A stretch of 64,000 bases of DNA from Sabellastarte sp. h YS-2021 (GCA_964017235.1 OZ024928.1:153226881-153290880), one strand, 5' to 3'; positions 1 through 9,193 are shown, counted from the stretch's first letter. Program-made: numbers and translations. The notes: generated by a model not told the origin, from the letters alone.

Positions 1-469
1 ATAGTAACATACACAATGCAATAAAGTTCACATTTTCTATTCCTTATGATGCATATGTTGACATCTTTTACGGATTACTTCGCACTTTTTCACCAGGGCC
101 GCTTCATTTTTGTCAGCAAAAACCTTTTTCTAGTTTACTTTTTAAATTTGCAATTTTGTTTTGTATTAATATGCCTTACCTAGTGGACAGATGTACTCGC
201 ACCACGTACAGAAACGTCTAACCTAATTGTTACTCCCCTCAAGAGGGTAAGATAATAGATATGCTACTGTAAGTTAGATGAAAGCTATGCTATTAATTGT
301 CCTGCTTGTCAACTGTACAGCCATTGAGAAGTCTTGTGTGATCAGTAAGAAGAATAACCTCCAAAAGCAATTTGTTTTATGTATATTGAAATTATGGTAC
401 CATTACACCTCCTATTTTGATTGTCACCTTTTGAAAGTTGAAGAATTTCTTTGAATACACTATAAACAG
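1..469. other. AT-rich non-coding stretch, no gene seen
   Basis: No coding frame or RNA gene can be supported here. Around 155-200 an AT-rich run leads into a cctagtggac motif that loosely resembles the outer ends of the DIRS elements in this window. Nothing else of such an element follows it, so this is only a resemblance. Confidence 0.4.
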
Positions 470-678
470 GCCATTATAAAGACCGGAAGTGCGCAGACTA
501 CAGAAAACAATGCAGTGTGCATATTTTTGCGTACAATTATCTGAGGCAATAATTGGACGATCGTCGATAATACAGGATCAAACGATACAGACAAAATATA
601 GTGCGACAACTAGGTGTGTTTTGAAGCATATTTACAATAATATTTATGGATTAATAAATGAAACCGGTCTTTATAATA
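470..678. repeat. Possible small inverted-repeat element
   Basis: The sequence ttataaagaccgg at about 473-485 recurs inverted as ccggtctttataa at about 664-676, enclosing roughly 180 bp. This has the shape of a short MITE, but I cannot define a target-site duplication. It abuts the palindromic element at 677-811. The 76-codon frame inside it looks like chance. Confidence 0.35.
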
Positions 679-811
679 GAAATAAAGTCCTCAGTTTAGT
701 GATTTATAACCCCAGATAATTCACAAATTTCCGGCGCGCTCGTCCGTTATTCGCCGGAAATTTGTGAATTATCTGGGGTTATAAATCACAAAACCTCGGA
801 CTTTATTTCTA
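677..811. mobile_element. Palindromic (foldback) MITE flanked by TA
   Basis: Two arms of about 60 bp, 679-735 and 751-809, are near-perfect reverse complements around a loop of about 15 nt. The outermost arm sequence is GAAATAAAGTCC, and each side is bordered by TA. A TA duplication with long palindromic arms is typical of non-autonomous Tc1/mariner-type MITEs. That assignment is inferred from the ends only, because no transposase is present. Transcribed across, it would form a long hairpin. Confidence 0.65.
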
Positions 812-2684
812 CATTTTAAGGGTCTCAAAAATCACCCATTTTGCAGAAATAATATTTCAGGTTTCTGATGAATGCTACCATGAAAGGATAGGTTCACTTA
901 TTCTGATGTCATTGTGTCCCCAAATGTGTCGCACTCAGACAAAATTTTTCCCCTTAAATTTAAGATACACTTTCCTCTTTGGAAATTAACATTATATAAG
1001 TTCATGAAAACTTTAACATAACCTCTGAAATTCATGGCAAAGTAGTATTAGATTAAAATTTAAATTATCCTGGTAATACTATGTTATTGTATTTTTAATA
1101 TCCATCGAGTTCTAGAAATCTGCTGTTACATTTTAACTAAAAGCCAGCAAACCAAGAGCACTTTTCCCTGACGAAATTCTTACTCAAAATACTCTTTCTA
1201 ATGGACACTCTATATTGTCTATATTGCCTTATCATCACACGTGCTTATCATTCAGGGGAGGTAAAACAAAAATGACTGGTAAGAATTTTTTAACGTTCAT
1301 ACTTTAAGTTGTCGAGGATGTCAGACATTTACGAGACCCATTTCAAACTTTCAAGTTTTTGAAATTTTTGATTTGGGAGTTTAAATCTTTTCTGATGAAA
1401 GAAGTATACACCAGAGGATTATTTCATGGCTACATTTTTTTATCTTGGTTAAGCCTCAAAAATATTTGTTTGAGTTAACAATTGTCAAGCAGCAGTGAGG
1501 TCATTTCAGTGTGATGCTGCTTCCATTTCTATTACATCAGCAGTCAAAACAGTGGCTTGCAAATATTATTCACTTCAGAAAACAATATCTATCCACTGGT
1601 CTATTTCATGTGAAAAAAAACCAAAACAAAGCACTGACGCTGTTTGTGAAGTTAATAGTGAGTGGTTGTGTTATCTATGAATGGGGAATTTGACTGAAAT
1701 TTGCTATAGAAAACTTGCCATAACTGTGACAACAGCTAAATGGAGTATGATTTAGTCCCTATTGTTGATGACTGTGTGGGAGTGTCCAGGGTATTACATT
1801 GCCCCAATAAAACTGTTTCAGTAATCTTCAAGAATTCGAGATTAAGTCTTGTGGACCCTAGAGCCAAAATAAAGAAAACTTTAAAATATAGTCAGTCAAA
1901 TAAGATTCAAAGCTGATTATATTGTTGTGTTTGTTTTGTTTGTTTCAGACATTGAATAATGTTTTGTGTTGATTCAAATTTAATCTTATATTTTCAGTCT
2001 TCTCAAATATATACTTTTTGAATTCAGGTTTCTCAACAGAGTGACAGACTGAAATATCTATTAATCTGTTCTTGTTTATGTTTAAGCAGCAACATGTTGA
2101 AGGTTCCCATAAAACACTTAAGAAAATTCACTACTTTCATTTTTATAGAATTTGGAAGCTGCAAAAAATAATAATAATAACAATGAACTTAAAACAATCA
2201 TTGCCCTAAATTATATTTAACTGTATACTTGATGGCCTAGACAAGGGAAATCTTACAGCTCAATAATAATTCTTTTAGGGTTTGGCTTAAGCTTCTCACA
2301 GTGTCTGTGTCTGATCCAAGACTTTAGTGGGCCTTTGTAACTAGCATTTGTGTCTTTTGCATAGCTAGTGTGTTGTTCTGCATTGCTAATTAGACCAAAG
2401 GTCTTTAGGTACTCTGCAAAATGGATTGCTTAACTGAAAACTGTGATAATGTTACAGAATGTTTCATAATTTAGTCCCTATTCCCACTAAAGTGGGGATA
2501 AAGACATTTAAATTGGTTCACAAGTTTGTGTCTAACTGAAATGCTTTAGATTAGGGGTCTATGTGTATAAACAAATATCACATGAGATACTTCATGTACC
2601 AGTATGTTGTATTGAATGTGTCACCCAATGTATATGTTACGACCCATTTGCCCAACTGTCCATTTCGTGAAATGAACAATTTCA
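812..2684. other. Non-coding stretch, probably intronic or intergenic
   Basis: AT-rich sequence without a supported gene. The short open frames near 1495-1693 overlap each other and lack any recognisable domain. No satellite or transposon end was identified. Confidence 0.4.
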
Positions 2685-2840
2685 TGAAATTGTGTTATAA
2701 GTATACTACAATATATGGCAATGTAACTGCATTTATGTATAAATTGTGTTATTACTAAACTGCAATATTTGGCAATGCCACTGCATCTATATATAAATTG
2801 TGTTTATAACTACTGCAATGTATGGGATTGTCACCTAGTG
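2685..2840 (+). repeat. Diverged copies of the 53-bp satellite
   Basis: Three imperfect units carry the pattern gttataactactgcaat...tggcaatgtcact...catgtata. They are the same family as the cleaner 53-bp array at 10618-11020, on the other side of DIRS element 1. This suggests the element and its host repeat lie within a larger repeat block. Confidence 0.6.
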
Positions 2841-3087
2841 TTGGTGATGAGCCAAAAATAATATAAACAAGGCCACTGCCGCAGCAGTTATCTCCCGCAT
2901 TAGAATCGGTAGTAATGGAGAACTAAAGGAGATATCAGGCCTTGGTAGTAAGATAACCCCACTTGACATTGAAAAAGGGTTCAAAGGTAAACGTCAGCAA
3001 TTGGAAAAGTCTCAGGCCATGACTCCCTTTAAGTTGTTTTCACGTTTGGAACCCCTAGTAGCTATGATAAGAGAAGTATAAGGCCTT
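2841..3087 (+). repeat. Left part of the host repeat interrupted by DIRS element 1
   Basis: The segment runs from a 'ggataacccca..tgacatt' motif through a ttgttttcac / aacctctag motif to 'ataaggcctt'. It aligns by eye with 9920-10070, a related uninterrupted copy. It is the left flank of the DIRS insertion and helps define the empty target site. Confidence 0.7.
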
Positions 3088-3098
3088 TTTCATTGCGT

Positions 3099-3279
3099 TA
3101 ATACATCTTACCTAACAGACGATAGCTATTGTCCGGCGCCAGCCGGTCCCGCCAAACGCCAGAAAAAGACGTCCTGAGTTTCACCTCCGGCCGTACCGGT
3201 ACACTCCCATCCACTCGCCAGGTGGCCTAGTTCCTGCTTTATTCGCCAGAGGGACGTGACGTCATAGCATCTTTTTCGT
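3099..3279 (+). repeat. Left inverted terminal repeat of element 1
   Basis: The reverse complement of 3120-3279 matches 8975-9134 with a single mismatch, in the ggccgtaccgg / ggccggaccgg stretch. The outer part differs by a 2-nt indel (catctt versus ctt). This is an ITR rather than an LTR, as in DIRS1-like elements. Confidence 0.92.
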
Positions 3280-3286
3280 TTGGCGC
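3257..3286 (+). promoter_or_regulatory. CRE and E2F-like sites in the element 1 leader
   Basis: A full palindromic CRE core, TGACGTCA, lies at 3257-3264. A TTTGGCGC E2F-like box lies at 3279-3286, just inside the left ITR. Both are conserved at the same relative place in the more diverged element 3 (55125-55132 and 55147-55154). Conservation upstream of gag suggests promoter elements. Binding is inferred from motif match only. Confidence 0.45.
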
Positions 3287-3391
3287 GATTTGAAAAGTTG
3301 TGTTTTTCTGATAACTTTTTGCATTTGTGGATATTTCTTCTCATTTTATTTGTGTGTACCTGAAGTTTTGTCATCGGATATTTACATCATC

Positions 3392-5334
3392 ATGGCATCT
3401 CCAGGACAAAGGAAAGGAGCCTGCGGGCATATTATGGCGTCTTTTGACCGCCATTCACGTTGTGCTAGATGCAGGGACAAAAGTTTAGGGGAGGACCCTT
3501 GTGTGTTGAAACTACCCTGTGAGTATTGCGAAGTACTAACCCCAGAACAGGTTATTCAGTTGGCTACACCAACTTATAAACTGCGTAAGGAAAAATCAAA
3601 GGGAAAAGACACTCTCATTGATCCTTCTACTGTTACTGTGGTGGCTCAAGTCGAATCTCAGGATTCTGAACCCGTTATTCCTCCCCTCAATACTTCTGGA
3701 GACCTTACTCTTCCTCAACCTAACTTCCGTAAGGAACTTCAGGAAATGGATGAGAAATGGGCTGTACGCATGGCTCGTTTAGAAGCACTATTAACCATTG
3801 GACCACGTCCTTCTTCTCAGCCATCTTTCTCACCGGTGAAGGCACCGGTCGCTCACAAACCTCCATCCGGAGTATTGTCTTCTAACCCTTTCCTACCACC
3901 ATCTGTTCCTTCCGGCCAGGCCGGTCCGGCCTTTGGTCCGGATAGAACTCATACTGTAACGGCTACTACTTCTTCACCTGTGGACATGGTGTCTCCACTG
4001 GAGAATTTGTACCAGGACCCGGAACCGGTTTTTGCTGAACCTGCTTCTTCCGGCCCGGTGTCATCATTTGAACAGTGCACTGAAACTCTTCCGTTATCTA
4101 CCCGGGAATTTACTCAACCGGAACCAACAGAAGAGGGGGAATTGTCAGAACTGGAAGATCATCCGGACGTTGTTGACACTGAGACTGACCGGGCGATAAG
4201 TGAAGATCAAAACTATCGTGAAACTGTAAGAGGAGTCAGAGCCTTCATAGGTTGGTCTCACATCCCAGATCTGGAATACTCGCCTGCTACTCGTGCTGAT
4301 AATCCCTCGGTTGGACACAGATCTCAGCCGGTAGGAAAAGTCTCTGTCCTTCTTCCACCAGAAGACTGGTTGTGCAAGAAATTAGAGAACCTTAATCTTG
4401 TGCTAATAGAGGGATACCCATCCAAATCTTCAGAGCCTGGAGGGTTGCATATGGACCAATATCTCCGCCCCCCAAATCTCAAAGTAGATGGTACGGGATT
4501 CACCCGGCCGAACCTAAAGACTTTACCAGACCGGGAAAGTATGTTACTACATGGCCCAATGATGCCGCAAAGCTGAACAATGCCTTTACAAGAATTGCCA
4601 AGTCTTCTTCTGTTTCAGCTCAACCGCCTTCATGCCCCATTGCCCAGGATACCCTCAGGAAGTGGGAGAAGGCGGCTAAGGAAACGAGTTATATATGCAA
4701 CCAGTCCGCTGGATTCAACCGTTGCATTACCAAAATACAAGACAGTGTCCAAGAGCAACTTAAGATTTTACAAACAGAATTAGGAAAGGGTAAATCTTCT
4801 AGCAAGGCTCAGTCAGCATTGGACGAGTTGCATTACCTGACCTCATTCAATCAAAATGTGAGTTTTGCGGTGGGAAAATCTCTTCAACATCTCTCGGACT
4901 TCACCTTTGTCCAGATGGCCAATTTGACCTTAGTCCGCAGAGACTCATATTTGGAGCATTTAAAAACAGGTGTGAAACCAGACACGTTTTCCGCCTTGAG
5001 AAATTGCCCTCTGAACACTCATGCTTTGTTTCCAGATGCGGTCATCCGCAAAGCGGAAGATGAGATTCAACAATTTGAAACCATAAAGCGTACCAACCAG
5101 CCCGGTCCGGGCCGCGGTGGGTTCGCCGGTAATCATAAAAAGCAAAACAGATTCCAACCCTACCCCACTAACTGGAAGCAAGGACAGGAATCTACTCAGA
5201 CCGGTGCTTCCGCAGGAAAAGACATGCCCGCATGGAAGTCCTTTGGGGGACGTGGCAGGTCTAGAGGCAGAGGAAGGGGAGGTCAGCCCGGTCGCGGCAC
5301 CCGCCCTCCTAGGGATCAAGGGCAGTATAAATGA
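3392..5334 (+). pseudogene. gag of DIRS element 1, frameshifted
   Basis: Putative structural Gag protein. It starts at the ATG in 'catcATGgcatct', a start conserved in element 3. The N-terminal 45 residues hold a Cys/His cluster (CGH...C-x2-C...C...C-x2-C) that probably binds zinc. Next comes a low-complexity Pro/Ser/Thr region, then a conserved block (NYRETVRGVRAFIGW). The frame breaks at a run of six C at 4468-4473. Homology to element 3 gag continues in frame 1 through RRDSYLEHLKTGVKPDT to an Arg/Gly-rich tail that should bind RNA. The first frame stops at 4576, giving 394 residues. The break could be a real lesion, a homopolymer sequencing error or, less likely, a programmed shift. The tail ends at TGA 5332-5334. 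Confidence 0.82.
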
Positions 5335-5340
5335 CAATTA
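5332..5340 (+). promoter_or_regulatory. Candidate readthrough stop: UGA CAA UUA (element 1)
   Basis: The gag stop TGA (5332-5334) is followed directly by CAATTA, which fits the CAR-YYA context known to make stop codons leaky in tobamovirus-type readthrough. The same frame is open downstream and encodes the Cys-rich module. Element 3 has the same stop and hexamer at 57124-57132, embedded in about 25 nt that are almost identical between the two elements. Readthrough is inferred; the hexamer and frame continuity are seen directly. Confidence 0.5.
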
Positions 5341-5628
5341 TTGTGTTCCAAACCCGGTGCCGGTGGCCCGGTCAAAGATAAATGTCATAAATGTAATAGA
5401 ACAAAACTTTTCTGTGTCTGTTCAACAACCTGTGTTTTGTCCTGTTGCCAGTCCTGTACCTTTTGGCGTAAATGTAAGAGGGCAGTCACAAAAGAAAGAC
5501 GCAAGTCCCTCGTCAAGAGTGAGGCAAGAAATATAATTTGTCAAAGATGCTTTTTCTGTAGATCATTACGTTTTTGCCCCCATTGCTCAAAATGTCCTCA
5601 ATGTTGTCAATGCTCATCTGATAGGGGG
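5335..5628 (+). CDS. Cys-rich module between gag and RT (element 1)
   Basis: About 98 residues in the gag frame immediately after the gag stop, with 19 cysteines in CxxC- and CC-type pairs (for example CPHCSKCPQC). This looks like several zinc-binding clusters, separated by a basic KERRKS stretch. Element 3 keeps the same frame, 19 cysteines, KERRKS, and the IC-x-RCF-x-CRSL-x-FC pattern. There is no ATG at its start, so it would be made by stop readthrough or internal initiation. The overlapping RT frame carries a TAA at 5534-5536 within this stretch, which argues that the Cys-rich frame is the coding one here. I do not recognise a named family. Nucleic-acid binding is a guess from the Cys and basic content. 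Confidence 0.55.
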
Positions 5629-7620
5629 ACGTCTCCAAAAATTTTGGCAGAAGTGGTCCCTCCTAGGTTCAAACCCGAGAGTAGTGTCCATTTTGAAGGA
5701 CGGCTACATTCTCCCGTTCAAAGTCAGACCCCCACTAGTAAGGGACCCCCTAATAGTCAGTGGTTATGCAAACCCCCTCAGGAACCTCTACCTGAAGGAG
5801 GCTTTGCAAGCCTTACTACAAAAGGAGGCAGTAGAGATGGTAAGGGTTCGGACATCTCTAGCCTTCTTCAACCGACTGTTCATAGTCCCAAAACCAAACC
5901 AAAGGTGGCGACCAGTCTTGGACCTCAGTGCTCTAAACAAATTTTTGAGCGTAAAAACATTCAAGATGGAAACCCCGGAAACAATTCGGATCTCACTGCA
6001 ACAGGGAGAATGGGTGACATCGCTGGATTTCAGCGACGCCTATTTCCACATTCCAGTCCATGTGAAGTCCAGAAAATATCTCAGGTTCCATTTCCAAGGT
6101 CAGTCCTATCAGTTCCGGGCTCTTCCCTTTGGCCTCTCCACAGCTCCCATGGAGTTCACTTGTGTGGTCAAAGAGGTGAAGCTAATGGCTGGTTGATTCG
6201 AGCCCCTACCAAAGAGTCCTGCCACCAGGGCACTCAATCCCTCCTCGCCCTTTGCCAGGAATTGGGTTGGATAATCAACGTACAAAAGTCGGAACTAGAA
6301 CCCAAACAGATTTTCGAGTTCGTGGGTTACAAGTACGACCTCTCCCAGGGGCTGGTCCTACCGACCCAGAGCCGGTGGGAATCGATCCTTCAGAAGTTGG
6401 GAGCCATCCTGTCCAAACCAAGTTGCCGAGTCAGGAACTTCATGTCCCTGATAGGCCTACTTACAGCGACGGAAAAACAGGTTCCCCTAGGGAGACTCCA
6501 CATGAGACCCATTCAGTGGCACCTAAAACGGCATTGGAGAGTTCCGGAATCCCTAGAAAAGGAGATTCCTGTACCAAGGTCACTCCACCCGCACCTTCTA
6601 TGGTGGACCAAGGAGACAAATGTCTTAACAGGACAACCTTTACATCCCTTGAGTCATGCCGTTCAGATCTTTACCGACGCCTCAAAAGAAGGCTGGGGTG
6701 CTCATTTAGGAGACGTCACAGCAAGAGGCGATTGGTCAGTTCCAGAAAGTCATCTTCACATAAATTTCCTGGAACTAAAAGCGGTCCTACTGGCCTTGAG
6801 AAGGTTCCAGTCACTGGTACAAGGCAAAGTAGTTCTAGTGGCCACAGACAACACCACGGTTGTGGCATACATCAACAAGGAAGGAGGTATGAGGTCAGGC
6901 TCACTTTGTGCCCTTCTATGGCGACTCCTATGTTGGTGCAATCTGAGACAGGTAGTCCTACGGGCCAGGCACATACCTGGGCGTCTGAATGTAATTGCAG
7001 ACAAATTGTCTCGTCAAGCCCAAGTCATTCAGACAGAATGGTCCCTTCACCGGGAGGTCTTCGACCTCCTGACTCAGACCTGGCACCTTCCCCAGGTAGA
7101 CATGTTTGCAACGAAGTACAATTGCAAACTGGACCAGTATGTGTCTCCAGTACCGGACCCCAGGGCTTGGGCAGTGGACGCCCTGACAGTCTCTTGGGAA
7201 AGCCTGGACATGTATATCTTTCCCCCAGTATCTTTACTGGGCAAGGTGGTCAGCAAACTGTCGGACCATCTTTACAAGAGAGTGATCCTAATAGCTCCAG
7301 GTTGGCCCAACATGCCATGGTTCTGGGACCTGGTGGAACTGTCGTCTCAGATCCCTCTTTGCCTACCCAACCATCCCGACCTAGTGACACAGCCATTCAA
7401 CAGGGCACGTCACAGGAATCTGACCAACCTAAACCTACACGCCTGGCTCCTAGAGCCGAGGCTATCAAGGAGCAAGGCTTCTCTAGCCCAGTGGCGTCAC
7501 GAATTGAGGCTCCTCAAAGAAGTTCAACCAGAACAGTCTATGAGGCAAAGTGGGCCGTTTTTGTCAGATGGTGTGAATCAAGTCAGGTGGACTTCAGGTC
7601 TCCATCTGTCAAACAGATAG
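5621..7620 (+). pseudogene. Reverse transcriptase / RNase H of DIRS element 1, active-site deletion
   Basis: RT begins near 5621 (GGRLQKFWQKW) in frame 2. It shows motif A (SLDFSDAYFHI, about 6022-6053) and motif B (ALPFGLSTAPMEF, about 6118-6156). At about 6185-6201 it lacks a net 40 nt relative to element 3, which removes the YLDDW catalytic box and shifts the frame. The remainder continues in frame 1: the RT thumb, then RNase H with IFTDAS (about 6667), an ELKA glutamate, VATDNTT (about 6838) and a late Asp in NVIADKLSR. A conserved DIRS post-RNase H region follows (FATKYN..., about 7100-7390). In DIRS1-like elements this position is often annotated as a methyltransferase, but I see no clear DPPY motif. 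The last 300 nt overlap YR in another frame. It is not expected to be active. Confidence 0.85.
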
Positions 7621-8513
7621 CAGATTTTCTCCTGCATCTTTTCCAGGAGAAGAATCTCCAACCCAGTACCATTGATGGTTACAGATCAGCCATTGCAGAC
7701 AAATTGGGCAATTCTTCTTTGAATGTGAGTAAAGATGAAAACCTAACTCGCCTTTTGGACAGTTTTCATAGAGATAGACCAAAGGGTAGAAGAGGAATTC
7801 CTTCATGGAATCTTTCTCTGGTCTTACATCAGCTCACAAAAGCCCCATTTGAGCCTCTCAGAAAGGCCTCATTAAAACATCTGACCTTTAAGACGGTGTT
7901 CCTCCTCGCTCTGGGTTCTGGAAAGCGTAGGAGTGAGATACACGCTTGGCTGAACAAAAATATTAGACACCAAGCTGACTGGGCCAAGGTGTCCCTTTAC
8001 CCTTCACCAAGTTTTTTGGCTAAAAATCACTTAGCAAAAGAGGGGCCAGAGTGCGTGGCTCTAGTGGTTATACCAGCCCTGGCTCCTACTCTGGACAAAT
8101 CCTTGAAGGAAGACAGGTCACTCTGCCCAGTGAGAGCTTTACGCTACTATCTGGACAAGACTCAAGATCTCAGACAAGGAAAGGAGCTGGTTTTTGTCTC
8201 CTTCAAAAAGGGTTTCACGAAGGATATTTCTCCTGCTACGATCTCATCTTGGATCAAGCAGACGGTTATCCTGTGCTACGATCTATCAGATCAGGAATCT
8301 CTAACCCTTCATCAGGTGAAGGCGCATGACGTTAGAGCCTTCGCGGCTTCAAAAGCCTTTCAGGGTGGCATTTCACTAGACCAGATCTTAGCTGCATGCC
8401 ACTGGAAATCCCACAACACCTTTACTCAATTCTATCTTAAAGATGTGGCGTGGGCAGATTCGGAGCTTTTTCACCTAGGTCCAGTGGTGGCTGCACAGCA
8501 GATCCACCGATGA
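7317..8513 (+). CDS. Tyrosine recombinase (YR) of DIRS element 1, intact
   Basis: Site-specific recombinase that would integrate the circular DIRS DNA. The frame is open to TGA at 8513. I chose the ATG at 7317 (398 residues), overlapping the end of the RT/RNase H frame. A conserved N-terminal DNA-binding region (about 7490-7800) includes DGYRSAIADKLG. The catalytic part shows the first Arg in GSGKRRSEIHAW (about 7915-7945), His-x-x-Arg in KAHDVRAF (His 8325, Arg 8334), a Trp in CHWKSH and the nucleophile Tyr in FTQFYL (8433-8435). All expected catalytic residues are present. It could act in trans on related ends. The upstream frame is also open but overlaps RT and is probably not part of YR. 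Confidence 0.85.
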   Translation: MVLGPGGTVVSDPSLPTQPSRPSDTAIQQGTSQESDQPKPTRLAPRAEAIKEQGFSSPVASRIEAPQRSSTRTVYEAKWAVFVRWCESSQVDFRSPSVKQIADFLLHLFQEKNLQPSTIDGYRSAIADKLGNSSLNVSKDENLTRLLDSFHRDRPKGRRGIPSWNLSLVLHQLTKAPFEPLRKASLKHLTFKTVFLLALGSGKRRSEIHAWLNKNIRHQADWAKVSLYPSPSFLAKNHLAKEGPECVALVVIPALAPTLDKSLKEDRSLCPVRALRYYLDKTQDLRQGKELVFVSFKKGFTKDISPATISSWIKQTVILCYDLSDQESLTLHQVKAHDVRAFAASKAFQGGISLDQILAACHWKSHNTFTQFYLKDVAWADSELFHLGPVVAAQQIHR

Positions 8514-8638
8514 ACCTTACAAGCTCCTATTTTGTAAATAATGTACATAATAGTTAAGGTTTTTTGCTAGTTTGCCTGAGGCAATTAGTGTGAGACCTTT
8601 ATTCCACTCTTACGGTTTCGATGGAATCCCTAGGACTG

Positions 8639-8692
8639 AACTCTTCTCTCTTCCTCCTCTCAGAGCAGAAAAAAGGGGGGGGGGGGGGAGAA
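8639..8692 (+). promoter_or_regulatory. Pyrimidine tract + CAG and polypurine tract (element 1)
   Basis: After the YR stop, a C/T-only run (8641-8660) ends in CAG. A purine-only block of A residues and then about 14 G follows at 8667-8692. The same arrangement stands between YR and the right end in elements 2 and 3. The pyrimidine-CAG part resembles a 3' splice site, and the A-to-G block resembles a retroviral polypurine tract. Neither role is demonstrated for DIRS elements. Confidence 0.4.
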
Positions 8693-8823
8693 GTGGCACT
8701 GCTCGGTAACTTAAGGAGCAGTTTTTGAGCTTCTTTATCAACCGGGCCAGAGGTTACGTGCCTAATTATAGAGTTCCTTCTAGTCCTCAGGAAGCTGCCC
8801 TCCTTCCACTGGGTAGTTATTCT

Positions 8824-8921
8824 AGCTATCGTCTGTTAGGTAAGATGTATTAACGCAATGAAATTGCAAATTTTAATTAGTAAATTAAATTTTTATTAGT
8901 TAATACCTTACCTAACAGACG
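8824..8921 (+). repeat. Internal complementary region of DIRS element 1
   Basis: The first half (agctatcgtctgttagg...gcaatg) is the reverse complement of the left outer end (3091-3129). The second half (ttgcaaatttt...aacagacg) is the reverse complement of the right outer end. They meet at AAA 8861-8863, the counterpart of the terminal TTT. In DIRS replication models this region templates completion of the ends and circle closure. Confidence 0.9.
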
Positions 8922-8974
8922 GGAGATTCCCACCCGGCCTTCCCCGCTTTCAGCTTCAGTTAACCTAAGTTGGG

Positions 8975-9190
8975 ACGAAAAAGATGCTATGACGTCACGT
9001 CCCTCTGGCGAATAAAGCAGGAACTAGGCCACCTGGCGAGTGGATGGGAGTGTACCGGTCCGGCCGGAGGTGAAACTCAGGACGTCTTTTTCTGGCGTTT
9101 GGCGGGACCGGCTGGCGCCGGACAATAGCTATCGTCTGTTAGGTAAGGTATTAACTAATAAAAATTTAATTTACTAATTAAAATTTGCAA
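8975..9190 (-). repeat. Right inverted terminal repeat of element 1
   Basis: Reverse complement of the left ITR from acgaaaaagatgc inward, plus the AT-rich outer extension (aataaaaatttaatttac) that is unique to the right end and copied in the ICR. It ends at TTT 9191-9193, directly joined to host repeat. Confidence 0.9.
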
Positions 9191-9193
9191 TTT

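Larger units (their letters stand above)
3088..9193 (+). mobile_element. DIRS-type tyrosine-recombinase retrotransposon (element 1)
   Basis: This is a 6.1-kb element with the hallmark DIRS layout. It has inverted terminal repeats, gag, a Cys-rich frame, reverse transcriptase plus RNase H, an overlapping tyrosine recombinase, an internal complementary region (ICR) and the second ITR. The ICR at 8824-8921 is the reverse complement of the left outer end joined to the right outer end at a shared TTT/AAA, as expected for circle-junction replication of DIRS elements. The insertion lies at TTT with no target-site duplication: left flank aggcctt, right flank aataggata. A related empty site reads aggcctttttaattggata near 10068-10086. 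The two ITRs differ at one position over about 160 bp, so the insertion looks young. The copy cannot be autonomous because gag is frameshifted and the RT active-site box is deleted. Confidence 0.93.

Noticed and set aside
155-200. DIRS end-like sequence near the window start (gccttacctagtggac)
   Set aside because: Only about 10-20 nt resemble DIRS termini and nothing else of an element follows. Too short to call.
3126-3374. Minus-strand open frame across the left ITR of element 1
   Set aside because: It is the complement of terminal repeat and leader sequence. No counterpart is conserved on element 3 and no domain is present.
4960-5337. Minus-strand open frame opposite the gag tail
   Set aside because: It is the shadow of the Arg/Gly-rich gag coding sequence.
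6252-7316. Long open frame upstream of YR overlapping RT/RNase H in element 1
   Set aside because: Its protein is low-complexity and out of frame with the recognisable RT/RNase H. Only the part after about 7317 shows conserved YR context. The openness may be incidental.
7074-7390. Post-RNase H region considered as a confident DNA methyltransferase
   Set aside because: It is conserved in all DIRS copies here, but I cannot see a DPPY-type catalytic motif, so I left the function open.
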